Source of the DNA: Roseiarcus sp963732155
GTDB lineage: Bacteria > Pseudomonadota > Alphaproteobacteria > Rhizobiales > Beijerinckiaceae
DNA: 64,000 nucleotides
Assembly: GCA_963732155.1 (NCBI GenBank)
Contig: CAVSYB010000013.1
Location: forward strand, 1,364,001-1,428,000
Direction of reading: 5' to 3'
Each line of letters opens with the position of its first letter. The stretch's first letter is position 1. The position numbers and the translations under genes are program-made. Shown here piece after piece: positions 8,586-18,839 of this stretch. The notes under the pieces are model-generated. The model searched no databases, was not told the DNA's origin, and saw only the letters and a program-made list of their open reading frames with translations.

Positions 8586-10154
8586 ATGCCAGACATTAGC
8601 CGCCGCACGCTGCTCGCCGGAATCGCCGCCGCTTCGAGCGCGCGGCTGGCGCCGGCGTTTGCGCAGACGGCGCCCGAGCCCGGCAAAGCCGCGCCCGCCT
8701 TCGGCTATGACGATGTCGTCAAGCGCGCGAGAGATCTGGCTGCTGCGCCGTTCGACGCCCAGATTCCGCCATTGCCGGAAAGTCTCGCCCATCTCGACTT
8801 CGACGCCTGGCGCGATATTCGATTCAAGTCCGATAAACTGTTGCTCGGGCAGCCCGGCGGGCCGTTCCGGCTGGAATTGTTTCACCTGGGCCATCTCTAC
8901 AAGCGGCCGGTGACGGTCAATGTGCTGCGCGACGGACTGCCCGCGCCGGTGCCTTATGCGGCCAATCTGTTCGACTATGGTCACAACAAGATCGACGGCG
9001 CGCTGCCGATCAATCTGGGTTTCGCCGGGTTTCGCCTGCACTACCCGCTCAACGCGCCCCATGTCATGGACGAGGTGATCGCCTTTCTCGGGGCGAGTTA
9101 TTTTCGTTTCCTGGGTCGCGGCCAACGCTATGGTCTTTCGGCGCGCGGTCTTGCGATCGGCGCCGGAGGGCAGGGCGCGGGCGAAGAGTTTCCGTTCTTT
9201 CGCGAATTCTGGATCGACACGCCGGAGCCCGGCGCCCAGCGCGCGGTCGTCCACGGCTTGCTCGATGGGGAATCGGCGACCGGCGCGTTTCGCTTCGAGA
9301 TTTATCCGGGCATGGACACCAGCGTTGAGGTGACAGCGACGCTGTTCGCCCGCCGGGCCATCTCGGCGCTCGGGATGGCGCCTTTGTCGTCGATGTTCCT
9401 GGCCGGCAAGAACGATCATCGCTTCGACGACGATTTCCGCATCGAGCTGCACGATTCGGACGGTCTGCTGATCCACGCGGGCTCCGGCGAATGGATATGG
9501 CGCCCGCTGAGCAATCCGACGCAGCCGGCGCTGTCGACGTTTCTCGACAGGGATGTGCGCGGTTTCGGACTTCTCCAGCGGGATCGCAGCTTCGAGCATT
9601 ATCAGGACCTCGATCTCGCCTATGAGCTGCGGCCAAGCTATTGGGTCGAGCCGCGCGAGGGCTGGGGCGAGGGACGGGTCGGACTTGTCGAATTGCCCAC
9701 GAGCGACGAGACCAACGACAATGTCGTGGCGTCCTGGACGCCTAAGGAGGCCCTCGACGCCGGCCGCATGCTGACCTACGGCTATCGCATTACGGCGCTG
9801 ATGGACGACGGACGTCTGACGCCCGGCGCGCGGGCGATAAGCACATACCGCACCCGACCGCGGGCGCTCGGCTCGGCCGAAGTGGCGGCGCCGGGCGCCA
9901 CGCGCTTCCTGATCGATTTTTCCGGCGGCGATCTTGCCTATTTTCTGAGCGATCCGACGCTCGTCGAAGTCGTGCCGACGACGTCGGCGGGGCGCATAAC
10001 GCGGTCGTTTCTCGCGCCGAACTCGCACGTGCGCGGGTTTCGCGCAGCCATCGACGTGCAAATCGATCCGGGGCAATCGTGCGACCTGCGCGTCTTCCTC
10101 AGGGGAGGTAATCGCGCGCTCACCGAAACCTGGACTTTCCCCTGGCGCGCGTAG
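8586..10154 (+). CDS. opgD: Periplasmic glucan biosynthesis protein, OpgD/MdoG family
   Basis: 522 residues. A twin-arginine signal is visible at the N-terminus (SRRTLLAGIAAASSARLAPA), which distinguishes the OpgD type from the Sec-exported OpgG. The body matches the MdoG family: FGYDDVVKRARDLA, then a long beta-sandwich region with RFLGRGQRYGLSARGL, DEEFPFFREFWI-like and PSYWVEPREGWGEG motifs, and a C-terminal Ig-like domain. The family takes part in synthesis or remodelling of osmoregulated periplasmic glucans. No glucan glucosyltransferase gene (opgH) is adjacent. opgD is the best guess; opgG remains possible. Confidence 0.88.
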   Translation: MPDISRRTLLAGIAAASSARLAPAFAQTAPEPGKAAPAFGYDDVVKRARDLAAAPFDAQIPPLPESLAHLDFDAWRDIRFKSDKLLLGQPGGPFRLELFHLGHLYKRPVTVNVLRDGLPAPVPYAANLFDYGHNKIDGALPINLGFAGFRLHYPLNAPHVMDEVIAFLGASYFRFLGRGQRYGLSARGLAIGAGGQGAGEEFPFFREFWIDTPEPGAQRAVVHGLLDGESATGAFRFEIYPGMDTSVEVTATLFARRAISALGMAPLSSMFLAGKNDHRFDDDFRIELHDSDGLLIHAGSGEWIWRPLSNPTQPALSTFLDRDVRGFGLLQRDRSFEHYQDLDLAYELRPSYWVEPREGWGEGRVGLVELPTSDETNDNVVASWTPKEALDAGRMLTYGYRITALMDDGRLTPGARAISTYRTRPRALGSAEVAAPGATRFLIDFSGGDLAYFLSDPTLVEVVPTTSAGRITRSFLAPNSHVRGFRAAIDVQIDPGQSCDLRVFLRGGNRALTETWTFPWRA

Positions 10155-10208
10155 GGGTCCCTGGGCCGGCTCCTTTCAGAGCGGGCGCTGCGGCGCCGAC
10201 CGGTCCAG

Positions 10209-11444
10209 TCAGATCGCCAGTCCGCGCAGCAGGCGGGGCGCGGCGCCGCGGACGCCGCCGGCCTCTTCGATGAAATAGCGTTTCAGCGCGGGCGCGCGAT
10301 CGACCAGACGCAACCCGAAGTCGCGCATGAACCGAAGCGGCGCCACGTCGTTAGAGAAGAGTCGGTTGATCGCATCCATGCCGAGCCCGCTTGCCGCGAC
10401 ATCGAAGCGGCGCGCGCGCTCGAACTTGGCCAGCACATCCGCCGCCCCCGGATCGAGACCGAGGCGCATCGGTTCGACGACGATCTGAGCGAGCGCCGCG
10501 ACGTCGCGAAGTCCCAGATTCAAGCCCTGTCCGGCGAGAGGGTGAACGAGATGAGCGGCATCGCCGACCAACGCCAGTCGCGGCCCGACGAACCTGCGCG
10601 CCTGACGAAAGCCGAGCGGGAATGCTCGCGGCGGCGAGACCGGCTCGATTTCGCCGAGCCGGCGCATGAAGCGATATTCGAGTTGACGTTTGAATTCGCC
10701 CGGCGCGAGCGCAAGCAGTCTCTCGGCTTCCTCGTTCGTTTCGTTCCAGACGATGCTCGACCGGCGACCGGTCAACGGTAGAATGGCGAACGGGCCGGCG
10801 GGCAGAAAATGCTGCTCGGCGCGCCCGTGATGGTCGCGCTCATGCGAAACGGTCGCGACGATCGCCGACTGGCGATAGCGCCAGCCCACCGCCGCCATTC
10901 CCGCGAACGTGCGCAGCGGCGAGCGCGCGCCGTCGGCGGCGATCAGCAGACGCGCTCGGACCGACGGCGCGCCGTCGATCGCCGCGTCGATGGCGTAGGG
11001 GCGCAGCGCAAATCCGGCGACCGATCCCTTCCGGCATTCGACGCCGAGGCGTTGACACCGGTCCAACAGCCCGGCGACGACGTCGTCGTTCATCGCCATG
11101 TGCGCGAGCGGTACGCCGTCGATCTCATCGAATCGCATTTGAATTGGGCGAACCGCGTCGCCGACCCGTCCGTCGATTATCGACATTTGTCGAATCGGCT
11201 GGGCGAGCGGCGCGATCGCCTGCCAAGCGCCGATCCGTTCGAGCATGCGGCGCGATCCCGCCGCGATCGCGCTTGCGCGATCGCGGCCCTCGCGCACGCC
11301 GAGCATGGGATCGACGACCAGGACCGCGGCGTCTCGGCCCATCGCCTGTTTCAACGCGGCGGCGAGCGAAAGCCCTGCCGCGCCGGCCCCGGCGATCACG
11401 AAATCGAATAGACGCTGGGGCGGGTCGATCGCGCGGTCCTGCAT
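10209..11444 (-). CDS. FAD-dependent monooxygenase, UbiH/Coq6 family
   Basis: 411 residues from ATG 11444. A Rossmann dinucleotide motif FVIAGAGAAGLSLA begins at about residue 13, an internal DGARSPLR segment matches the second FAD/NADPH motif (DG), and GDAAHLVHPLAGQGLNLGL is the signature of the UbiH/UbiF/VisC hydroxylases. The family hydroxylates the aromatic ring of ubiquinone precursors in aerobic bacteria. No other ubiquinone gene is adjacent, so the exact step, or even ubiquinone itself as the pathway, is not certain. Confidence 0.85.
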   Translation of the reverse strand: MQDRAIDPPQRLFDFVIAGAGAAGLSLAAALKQAMGRDAAVLVVDPMLGVREGRDRASAIAAGSRRMLERIGAWQAIAPLAQPIRQMSIIDGRVGDAVRPIQMRFDEIDGVPLAHMAMNDDVVAGLLDRCQRLGVECRKGSVAGFALRPYAIDAAIDGAPSVRARLLIAADGARSPLRTFAGMAAVGWRYRQSAIVATVSHERDHHGRAEQHFLPAGPFAILPLTGRRSSIVWNETNEEAERLLALAPGEFKRQLEYRFMRRLGEIEPVSPPRAFPLGFRQARRFVGPRLALVGDAAHLVHPLAGQGLNLGLRDVAALAQIVVEPMRLGLDPGAADVLAKFERARRFDVAASGLGMDAINRLFSNDVAPLRFMRDFGLRLVDRAPALKRYFIEEAGGVRGAAPRLLRGLAI

Positions 11445-11602
11445 AGCTTTTATTGTCGGACAAACGCCGGCGAGACGCAACCCGCGGGCGGCGATCGCCA
11501 GCGGCCGATCCGAAAGCAAGTCATCCGTTCGCCATCGCGCGAGCCGGCAGCGATCCGCCCGACCGACGGCGATCGTCACGCCGCGTTCGATCAGGCTCGC
11601 AG

Positions 11603-13909
11603 CTACGCGCCGAGCATTCTTTCGATATCCGCCGCTGGAACTGGCTTGCTGAAGTGATAACCTTGCATTTCATCGCAATTGTTGGCGCGCAGGAACGCCA
11701 CTTGGTCGTCGGTCTCGACGCCCTCGGCGATCACCCGCAAGTTGAGCTTCTGGCCCAGAGAGATAACGGCGCTGGCGACCGCCTTGTCATTCTCATCGTT
11801 AGGAAGATCGTTGATGAACGACTTGTCGATCTTCAACCGGGCGACCGGAAACGTCTTCAGCGCCGCGAGGCTGGAATAGCCGGTGCCGAAATCGTCGATC
11901 GAAAGCTGAACGCCCAGAGATTGCAGTTCCTTCATCGTTGCGACCGCTTGTTCGACATCCTGCATGATCAGGCTCTCGGTCAGCTCCAGTTCGAGAAATC
12001 TGGCCTCCAGCCCGCTATCCTCCAGGGCGCTCACCACACGGCTGATCAGACTTTTTTCCTTAAATTGCCGCGCCGACACGTTGACACAGATCGTCACATG
12101 CGGCAGGCCCGCGTCTTGCCAGGCCTTGTTCTGCCGGCAGGCTTCGTGCAGCACCCAATCGCCGATCGGCACGATCATTCCAGTGTCTTCAGCGATGGGG
12201 ATAAACTTGATGGGCGGAATCATGCCCAGCGTCGGATGGCGCCAGCGGATCAACGCTTCGACCGCGAAGACGCGCCCGGTGCGCAGGTCGACCTGCGGCT
12301 GATAGCGCAGGACGAATTCGGAGCGCAGAATCGCGTTGCGCAGCTCCGACTGCAGCGTGAATTTTTCGTGGACCTTGGTGTTCAGCTCGGGCGTATAGAA
12401 CTGGAAATTGTCGCGGCCGGTCTCCTTGGCGCGATACATCGCCGCGTCGGCGTTGGCCAGCAATGCGTCGGCGTCGGTCCCGTCGTTGGGGTAGTTCGCC
12501 AGGCCGATGCTGCACGTGACCCGGAGATCATGCCCTTCTATCTTGATCGGCTCGGCGATCGCCGCCTGGACCTTTTGCAAGGTCGCCGAGGCCATGTCCG
12601 CGCTCTTGGGCTGATCGAACAGTAGGATCACGAATTCGTCGCCGCCGAGGCGGACCACCGTGTCGGTGGCTCTCACGCATTTGACCATCCGGCTGGCGAC
12701 GATCTTGAGGAGTTCGTCACCGGCGTTGTGGCCCAGGCTGTCGTTGACGAATTTGAAATTGTCCAGATCGATGAAGACGACCGTCACCCAGCGGTCGTAG
12801 CGCTGGGCGTAGAGGATCGCCTGTTCGAGACGGTCGCTGAGCAGCGCGCGATTGGGAAGCCCGGTCAGCGCGTCGTGATTGGCCATGAAATGAATGCGGT
12901 CTTCGGCCTGCTTGCGCTCGATGGCGATGCCGGCGATGCGCGTGGCGACATCGACCAGCCGCGTCTCGGCGGCGGTCGGTTCGCGCACCGTCGCCGAATA
13001 CATCGCGAACGTGCCGAGCACCGCGCCGTGATGCGACAGGATCGGCGTCGACCAGCATGACCGCAGCCCATGCGCGGCGGCCAGCTCGCGGTAGTCCCGC
13101 CACAGCGGATCGCCCATGATGTCGGCGACGACCACGGTTTCCCGGCGATGGACGCTGGCGCCGCACGAGCCGACGCCGGGCCCGACGCGCACGCCGTCGA
13201 TGGCCTTGGTGTAGGCTTCCGGCAGGCTGGGCGCCGCGCCGTGCCGCAGGTGGGTCCCGTCCTTGTCGAGCAGCAGGATGGAGACGAATATGCCGGACAA
13301 CTGGGATTCGACAAGGCGCGCCAGACGATCGAGCACCGCCTCCAGCGGGGCGCTCACGGCGATCATTTCGAGGATTTGCGCCTGTCCGTCGCGCAGGGCG
13401 TCGGCGAGCCGGCGCTCGGTGATGTCGCGGGAGACGCCGGCCACGCCGAAGATTTCATTGCGCTCGTTGCGCAACGGCACTTTCGTCGTCGATATCCACG
13501 TCTTGCCGCCGGCCCCGTCGAAGACATATTCCTCCATGTCGATCATCGGCTGCCCGGACCGGATGATCTTCTGCTCGTCGGCGTAGAACTTCTGCGCGAT
13601 CTCCCTGGGAAGCAGCTCCAGGTCCGACTTGCCGATCAGCGCCGCCGGCTCGGCCAGGCCCATCCGGGTCGCCGTGACCTTGTTGGAAATGACGAAGCGG
13701 CTCTCGACGTCCTTGACCCACAGGTTGTCGGGCAGCCAGTCGATCAGCGCCTGCAGAGAAATGCGCTCGTCGGCCCGCTCGTCGAGCAGTTGGCGCAGCC
13801 TCACATTGTCGCGCCGAAGCCGGTCCAACTCTGCGCCATCTTCTTCAGGGCGCATGTCATTAAAGTCTGAGACGCGATCATGATATTGCAGCAATGCTTG
13901 CTCGATCAT
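11603..13909 (-). CDS. PAS-GAF-GGDEF-EAL cyclic-di-GMP signalling protein
   Basis: 768 residues: a short coiled coil (20-50), PAS domain (about 52-168), GAF domain (about 180-333), GGDEF domain (about 338-505) and EAL domain (about 520-766). GGDEF at 422-426 is intact and is preceded by the inhibitory-site motif RxxD (RATD, five residues before). The EAL motif (EALIRWRHP, 551 on), ICVNVSARQF, ELTES, DDFGTGYSS, KIDKSF and AEGVET are all present, so both diguanylate cyclase and phosphodiesterase activity look possible. No transmembrane segment is apparent, so the sensor domains probably read a cytoplasmic signal. It is a single-gene unit. Confidence 0.95.
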   Translation of the reverse strand: MIEQALLQYHDRVSDFNDMRPEEDGAELDRLRRDNVRLRQLLDERADERISLQALIDWLPDNLWVKDVESRFVISNKVTATRMGLAEPAALIGKSDLELLPREIAQKFYADEQKIIRSGQPMIDMEEYVFDGAGGKTWISTTKVPLRNERNEIFGVAGVSRDITERRLADALRDGQAQILEMIAVSAPLEAVLDRLARLVESQLSGIFVSILLLDKDGTHLRHGAAPSLPEAYTKAIDGVRVGPGVGSCGASVHRRETVVVADIMGDPLWRDYRELAAAHGLRSCWSTPILSHHGAVLGTFAMYSATVREPTAAETRLVDVATRIAGIAIERKQAEDRIHFMANHDALTGLPNRALLSDRLEQAILYAQRYDRWVTVVFIDLDNFKFVNDSLGHNAGDELLKIVASRMVKCVRATDTVVRLGGDEFVILLFDQPKSADMASATLQKVQAAIAEPIKIEGHDLRVTCSIGLANYPNDGTDADALLANADAAMYRAKETGRDNFQFYTPELNTKVHEKFTLQSELRNAILRSEFVLRYQPQVDLRTGRVFAVEALIRWRHPTLGMIPPIKFIPIAEDTGMIVPIGDWVLHEACRQNKAWQDAGLPHVTICVNVSARQFKEKSLISRVVSALEDSGLEARFLELELTESLIMQDVEQAVATMKELQSLGVQLSIDDFGTGYSSLAALKTFPVARLKIDKSFINDLPNDENDKAVASAVISLGQKLNLRVIAEGVETDDQVAFLRANNCDEMQGYHFSKPVPAADIERMLGA

Positions 13910-14397
13910 CCGAGAGTACCCTGACGCGCATGAGGCGAGGCTTGAGACGCCACGCCCCTACGGAAATTATTACAATTCAGGACATCCGGACTTGCACCGA
14001 TACGACGAAGCGGCATGATGCCTGTAAGAGCCGCTACAGCCGCTTACTCGTCGTGTGATCGAACCAAACTGACGCTGCTCTTCGAGGTCGTCAGTCGTCA
14101 GCGATTTCAATTTGTATTGCCGAAATTAAGATTCAGTAACCGGGACGATCGGTCCGATGGTGGGAAGATGTTAGCGTTAACGAACCTTCCCTTCCGGCGC
14201 CGGCGAGGCGCCCCGACCAGCCTATGACAATGAATCATGGCCGTGTCCTTGAAATCGCGCTTCCTGAGGCTCGCGGGCGCCCGACGGCGCGCGCCGAATT
14301 GGCGATCGTCACACCGTGTGGTTCGATCGCCTCGGCGCGGGGCAGCCAATCCCCTACGCTCGAATGTCTGGTTCTCCTTGTTCGATGAGGCTCAGCA
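13910..14397. other. Intergenic region, 488 bp, between divergent genes
   Basis: It must carry the promoters for the leftward GGDEF-EAL gene and the rightward aldehyde dehydrogenase gene. A weakly palindromic GTTAGCGTTAACGAAC lies around 14169. No coding frame with protein-like content and no RNA gene were recognised. Confidence 0.5.
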
Positions 14398-15900
14398 ATG
14401 CTTGACCGTCCCACCTCGAAAGCGGGCTGGCTCGCCCGGGCCGCCGCGGTCAATATTGAAACTCGAGCCTTCATCGACGGCGTCTACGTCGACGCGGTCT
14501 CGAAGCGCACCTTTGAAAGGATATCGCCGATCGACGGACGAGTTTTCGCGCATGTGGCCGATTGCGACGACGCCGACGTCGAACGCGCGGTCGCGGCCGC
14601 GCGGCGCGTCTTCGAAACGGGGGTATGGCGCGACGCGGCGCCCGTTGAGAAAAAGCGCAAGCTTCTCCGCTTTGCCGAACTCATCCGCGAGCGTGGCGAC
14701 GAACTGGCGCTATTGGAGACGCTGGACGTCGGCAAGGTCATCGGCAATACTCTTGCCGTGGACGTGCCGTATTGCGCCGACTGCATCCAATACTACGGCG
14801 AACTCGCCGATAAGCTCGTCGACGAGATTGCGCCCGTCGGCCCGGAAGACCTGGCCCTGATACGTCGCGAGCCCGTCGGGGTCGTGGCCGCCATTGTGCC
14901 GTGGAACTATCCGCTCATCATCAGCGCCTGGAAGATCGGCCCGGCTTTGGTCGCGGGAAACTCCGTCGTGCTGAAGCCCGCCGAGCAATCGCCGCTCGGC
15001 GCTATCTTGCTCGCCGCGCTGGCGAAGCAGGCGGGCCTTCCCGATGGCGTTCTCAATGTCGTGCCGGGATTTGGCGAGCGAGCGGGCAAGCCGCTGGCCC
15101 TGCATCGAGACGTCGACATGGTCAGCTTCACCGGTTCGACGGAGGTCGGCAAGCAGATGCTCCGCTATTCCGGCGAGAGCAATATGAAACGCGTTTCGTT
15201 GGAGTGCGGCGGCAAGAGCCCGCATGTCGTAATGCCCGACGCCGACATCGAGGCGGCGGCCAAGGCGATCGCGTGGGGCATTTACTACAACCAAGGCGAG
15301 ACATGCCACGCCGGATCGCGCGTGCTCGTCCACGCCTCGGTTCGCGCCAGACTGGTCGAAGCGGTCGCCGCCGTCGCGCGGGCGCAGATCCCGCTCGGCC
15401 ATCCCTTCGAAGCGGCTTCGCAGATGGGTGCGCTCGTGGAGAAGGGTCACATGGAGCGAGTGCTCTCCTACATCGATCTTGGCGCCAGGGAGGGCGCTCA
15501 TGTCGCGTTTGGCGGCCGGCGCGTGATGGCTGAGACCGGCGGCTCCTATGTCGAGCCGACCATTCTCGATGGCGTGCGCAACGACATGCGCGTCGCACAG
15601 GAGGAGATTTTCGGTCCTGTCGTCGTGGTGATTCCGTTCGAAGACGAAGCCGAAGCGACGCGTCTGGCCAACGCCACCATTTATGGCCTGGGGGCGGCGG
15701 TGTGGACGGCCGACATGAATGTCGCGCATCGCCTGTCACGCGCCATCAGGGCGGGCACGGTTTGGGTGAACACCTTCGATCGCTCGTCGATGACGACGCC
15801 GTTCGGCGGTTTCAAGCAATCCGGATTCGGTCGCGACCGCTCGCCGCATGCCGTGGACAAATACACGGACTTGAAGACGATTTGGACCGCATACCGCTGA
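14398..15900 (+). CDS. NAD(P)-dependent aldehyde dehydrogenase (PuuC / betaine-aldehyde type)
   Basis: 500 residues. Oxidises an aldehyde to the acid. Hallmarks: PWNYPLI (cofactor-binding), FTGSTEVGK (glycine motif), the general-base Glu in LECGGKSP, and the catalytic Cys in NQGETCHAGSR. Similarity is strongest to gamma-glutamyl-aminobutyraldehyde, 4-aminobutyraldehyde and betaine-aldehyde dehydrogenases. The neighbours downstream (LysR regulator, MttB-like methyltransferase, transporter, dimethylglycine-dehydrogenase-like fusion) suggest a role in breakdown of a quaternary or secondary amine, where an amino-aldehyde or formaldehyde-related product must be oxidised. The substrate is inferred from context only. 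Confidence 0.9.
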   Translation: MLDRPTSKAGWLARAAAVNIETRAFIDGVYVDAVSKRTFERISPIDGRVFAHVADCDDADVERAVAAARRVFETGVWRDAAPVEKKRKLLRFAELIRERGDELALLETLDVGKVIGNTLAVDVPYCADCIQYYGELADKLVDEIAPVGPEDLALIRREPVGVVAAIVPWNYPLIISAWKIGPALVAGNSVVLKPAEQSPLGAILLAALAKQAGLPDGVLNVVPGFGERAGKPLALHRDVDMVSFTGSTEVGKQMLRYSGESNMKRVSLECGGKSPHVVMPDADIEAAAKAIAWGIYYNQGETCHAGSRVLVHASVRARLVEAVAAVARAQIPLGHPFEAASQMGALVEKGHMERVLSYIDLGAREGAHVAFGGRRVMAETGGSYVEPTILDGVRNDMRVAQEEIFGPVVVVIPFEDEAEATRLANATIYGLGAAVWTADMNVAHRLSRAIRAGTVWVNTFDRSSMTTPFGGFKQSGFGRDRSPHAVDKYTDLKTIWTAYR

Positions 15901-16140
15901 GCGCGGCGCCGTCAACGCCCGACTGATCGTCGGCGCCGGCGCGCGTCGTTCGTCGAATTCCCGCATTCCCGGCTGCAGCGGGATGTGGATCGTTGCGATT
16001 ACATGACGGTTGAACTCTTGAAGATGGACAGCGCGGGCAATAACGTGCTGATTGATTGGCCGGGCATTGGTTACGAGGTCGCCGACATGCTCGCCAGGAC
16101 GCGCCGGATGATTACTCGCGCGTCGTCCGGGGAGACGACG

Positions 16141-17112
16141 ATGGATCGGAAATGGCTGCCCCTTAACGCCCTGCGCGCCTTCGAGGCCGCCGGTCAGCAT
16201 TTGAGTTTCACGGCGGCGGCCAATAGCCTCACCGTCGCGCAAAGCGCGGTGAGCCGGCACGTTATCGTGCTCGAGAGTTTCCTCGGCGTGGCGTTGTTCG
16301 AGCGGCGGCCGCAACAGCTCGTGCTGACCGAGGCAGGGCGGCATATTCTGCCGGCCGTCACCAAGTCCTTTGATCGCATCGATCAAGCGCTGAGGGAAGT
16401 GATCAAGGAAAAGGGCCGGCCAAAGCGCGTCTTGAAAGTCGCGTTGCCGACGACTTTCGCCTATCGACTGGCGATTCCGATCTTGCATGATTTTCGCGCC
16501 GAGCATCCGGGCATCGCCCTTGAGATCGTATCGAAGCCAGTCAGCGGCGCTGAAATGGATGGCGACATCGACATCGCGATCGTCTATTCGGAACCGCGCG
16601 TCACCGACGCGATTCACGATCTTTTGTGGATGGTGCGCAGCACGATCCTGTGCAGCCCGAGGCTGCTGCAGGGGATTGAACGTCCCGATCCGGCGCGCTT
16701 GATCGCCACCTGCGATCTTCTGCACGTCAAGATCGAGGACCGGCCGAGATATTTCTTTTGGGAGATGCTGGCGCGGTCGCTTGGGCGCCCCGACCTTTCG
16801 GTGGATCGCGGACTGGTCTTCGACACGGCGCAATTGGCGGTGCAATACGCCTTGTCCGGTGAGGGGCTGGCCTTGGCCGATCCCGAACTCTTTCAGGAGG
16901 AAGTCAAGGCCGGCCGGCTGGTTCGCCCGTTCGACATCTCACTCGACGAAGGCTACGGGTATTATCTGACGACGCATCCAGAAGACCTCAGCAACGAGGC
17001 GGTCGCGCTGTTTCGTTCATGGTTGATCGCGCGATTTTCGGCGGGTTCGGCCGCCGCCGCGCAGCCGGAACCTCAGGAGGTCGAGCCGCCCAGGCTGCGC
17101 GCCGCCAAATAG
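16141..17112 (+). CDS. LysR-family transcriptional regulator (GcvA-like)
   Basis: 323 residues from ATG 16141, preceded by GGGGAGACGACG. The N-terminal winged helix-turn-helix is clear (LNALRAFEAAGQHLSFTAAA, then AVSRHVIVLES), followed by a periplasmic-binding-like effector domain. The pattern of the first 60 residues is that of the GcvA group, whose members often control glycine, betaine or beta-lactamase genes. Its position between the aldehyde dehydrogenase and the MttB-like gene, all on one strand, makes it the probable regulator of this cluster. The effector is unknown. Confidence 0.93.
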   Translation: MDRKWLPLNALRAFEAAGQHLSFTAAANSLTVAQSAVSRHVIVLESFLGVALFERRPQQLVLTEAGRHILPAVTKSFDRIDQALREVIKEKGRPKRVLKVALPTTFAYRLAIPILHDFRAEHPGIALEIVSKPVSGAEMDGDIDIAIVYSEPRVTDAIHDLLWMVRSTILCSPRLLQGIERPDPARLIATCDLLHVKIEDRPRYFFWEMLARSLGRPDLSVDRGLVFDTAQLAVQYALSGEGLALADPELFQEEVKAGRLVRPFDISLDEGYGYYLTTHPEDLSNEAVALFRSWLIARFSAGSAAAAQPEPQEVEPPRLRAAK

Positions 17113-17267
17113 GCTTGGCGTCGGCGCTGCTGAATTTGGCGCCCGACGATGCCAAAATGGCGCGAGCCGTCGAGCCTGGCGCCGGATAATCTGTTGCGGC
17201 TTGTCGAGATTTTCCGCCCCATGCAAATCGATTGACCGCACGCGTTCGCCAGGTTGAAGATGAGGTT

Positions 17268-18821
17268 ATGACCGATAGCGCGCCGCCGAGCGAAGAGTCG
17301 CCGCGTCGCCGCCGGCGCGGCGAGCGCGCGGCGGCGTCCGCGCCGACGCAAAAGCGGCCGCAGCCCCGGCTGGGCTTCCAGCCCGTCGCGCTTATTTCGG
17401 CCGACGAGCTTGAGGCGATCCACCAGGCTTCATTGACCGTGCTGAAGGAAATCGGCGTCGACTTCCTGCACGAAAAAGCCAAGGCGATGCTCCGCGACAT
17501 TGGCGCCGATGTCGATCCGGCCTGCGATCGCGTGCGTTTCGATCCGGCTCTCGTCGAGGCGCATATCGGGCTGGCGCCCCGGCAATTCACGCTTCATTCG
17601 CGCAATCCCGAACGCGCGCTCGTCATCGGCGGCGACTACACCGCGTTCTGCTCGGTCGCCAGCGCCCCCAATTCCTTCGATCGCGAAGGCGGCCGCAGGC
17701 CCGGCAACCACCACGATTTCCAGAATTTCATCCGTCTCGGGCAAAGTTTCGACCAGGTGCACTTATGGGGCGGCTATCCTGTCGAGCCGGTCGATATTCA
17801 CGCCTCCGTGCGTCACCTCGACGCGCTGTTCGACATGCTCACGCTGTCGGACAAACCGATCCACGCTTACAGCCTGGGGCGCGAGCGCAATCGGGATGCG
17901 ATCGAACTAACGAAAATCGCCCGGGGGATCGACGATGCGACGCTGGAGCGCGAGCCGTCGTTGTTCACCATCATCAATTCGTCTTCTCCGTTGCGTCTAG
18001 ACACGCCGATGCTAGAGGGCATCATCCAGATGGCGAGCCGCAATCAGGTCGTCGTGCTGACCCCGTTCACGCTGGCGGGCGCGATGGCGCCGGTGACTTT
18101 GGCCGGAGCGCTCGCCCAGCAGAACGCCGAGGTCCTGGCCGGCTTGGTGCTGGCGCAGACGGTGCGGCCGGGCTCGCCCTTCGTCTATGGCGGTTTCACA
18201 TCCAACGTCGATATGAAGTCAGGCGCCCCGGCGTTCGGCACGCCCGAATACATGAAGACGGCGATCGTCGGCGGCCAGCTTGCGCGCCGTCACGCCTTGC
18301 CGTACCGATCGTCCAACACCAACGCCGCCAATTCGCTGGACGCGCAGGCCGCCTATGAGAGTGTCTTCTCGCTTTGGGGCGCGATCATGGGCGGCGCCAA
18401 CATGCTGATGCACGGCGCTGGGTGGATGGAGGCCGGCCTCCAGGCGTCATTCGAGAAAATGGCGCTCGACGCGGATCTGCTGGGCATGGTTGCCGATTTT
18501 CTGCGCCCGCTCGCCGTCGATGAAGGGGAGTTGGCCCTCGAAGCGATGCGCGATGTCGGCCCGGGCGGCCATTTCTTCGGGACCGCTCATACGCAGGCGC
18601 GTTACCGCAACGCCTTCTTCGCTCCAATGATTTCGGACTGGCGCAATTACGAGACCTGGCGCGAAGCCGGCTCGCCGACCGCTTATGACGCGGCCAATCG
18701 TCTGTACAAGGAACGGTTGGAGAATTTTGTCGTCCCGCCCTTCGAGCCCGAGCGGCGCGAGGCGCTGGAGGCCTATGTCGCCCGCCGCAAGGCGGAGGGC
18801 GGCGCGCCGACCGATTTCTGA
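17268..18821 (+). CDS. Trimethylamine methyltransferase (MttB) family protein, non-pyrrolysine type
   Basis: 517 residues from ATG 17268 (preceded by GATGAGG). The first 40 residues are basic and low-complexity; the rest is the MttB TIM-barrel family, with VLKEIGVDFLHEKAKAML near the start and RSSNTNAANSLDAQAAYES later. The frame contains no in-frame TAG, so no pyrrolysine is encoded and the protein belongs to the large non-Pyl branch, in which characterised members (for example MtgB) move a methyl group from glycine betaine or related quaternary amines to a corrinoid protein. No corrinoid-protein gene lies in this window. Downstream genes encode a transporter (18 bp away) and a demethylating flavoprotein, consistent with stepwise demethylation. 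The substrate is not known. Confidence 0.85.
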   Translation: MTDSAPPSEESPRRRRRGERAAASAPTQKRPQPRLGFQPVALISADELEAIHQASLTVLKEIGVDFLHEKAKAMLRDIGADVDPACDRVRFDPALVEAHIGLAPRQFTLHSRNPERALVIGGDYTAFCSVASAPNSFDREGGRRPGNHHDFQNFIRLGQSFDQVHLWGGYPVEPVDIHASVRHLDALFDMLTLSDKPIHAYSLGRERNRDAIELTKIARGIDDATLEREPSLFTIINSSSPLRLDTPMLEGIIQMASRNQVVVLTPFTLAGAMAPVTLAGALAQQNAEVLAGLVLAQTVRPGSPFVYGGFTSNVDMKSGAPAFGTPEYMKTAIVGGQLARRHALPYRSSNTNAANSLDAQAAYESVFSLWGAIMGGANMLMHGAGWMEAGLQASFEKMALDADLLGMVADFLRPLAVDEGELALEAMRDVGPGGHFFGTAHTQARYRNAFFAPMISDWRNYETWREAGSPTAYDAANRLYKERLENFVVPPFEPERREALEAYVARRKAEGGAPTDF

Positions 18822-18839
18822 GCCGGGGCCGATTCGCAA

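Noticed and set aside
8433..10076. 547-codon minus-strand frame opposite opgD
   Set aside because: Low-complexity composition and no motif, while opgD is convincing.
17268..18821. Pyrrolysine-type MttB
   Set aside because: No in-frame TAG exists and the family branch lacks pyrrolysine.
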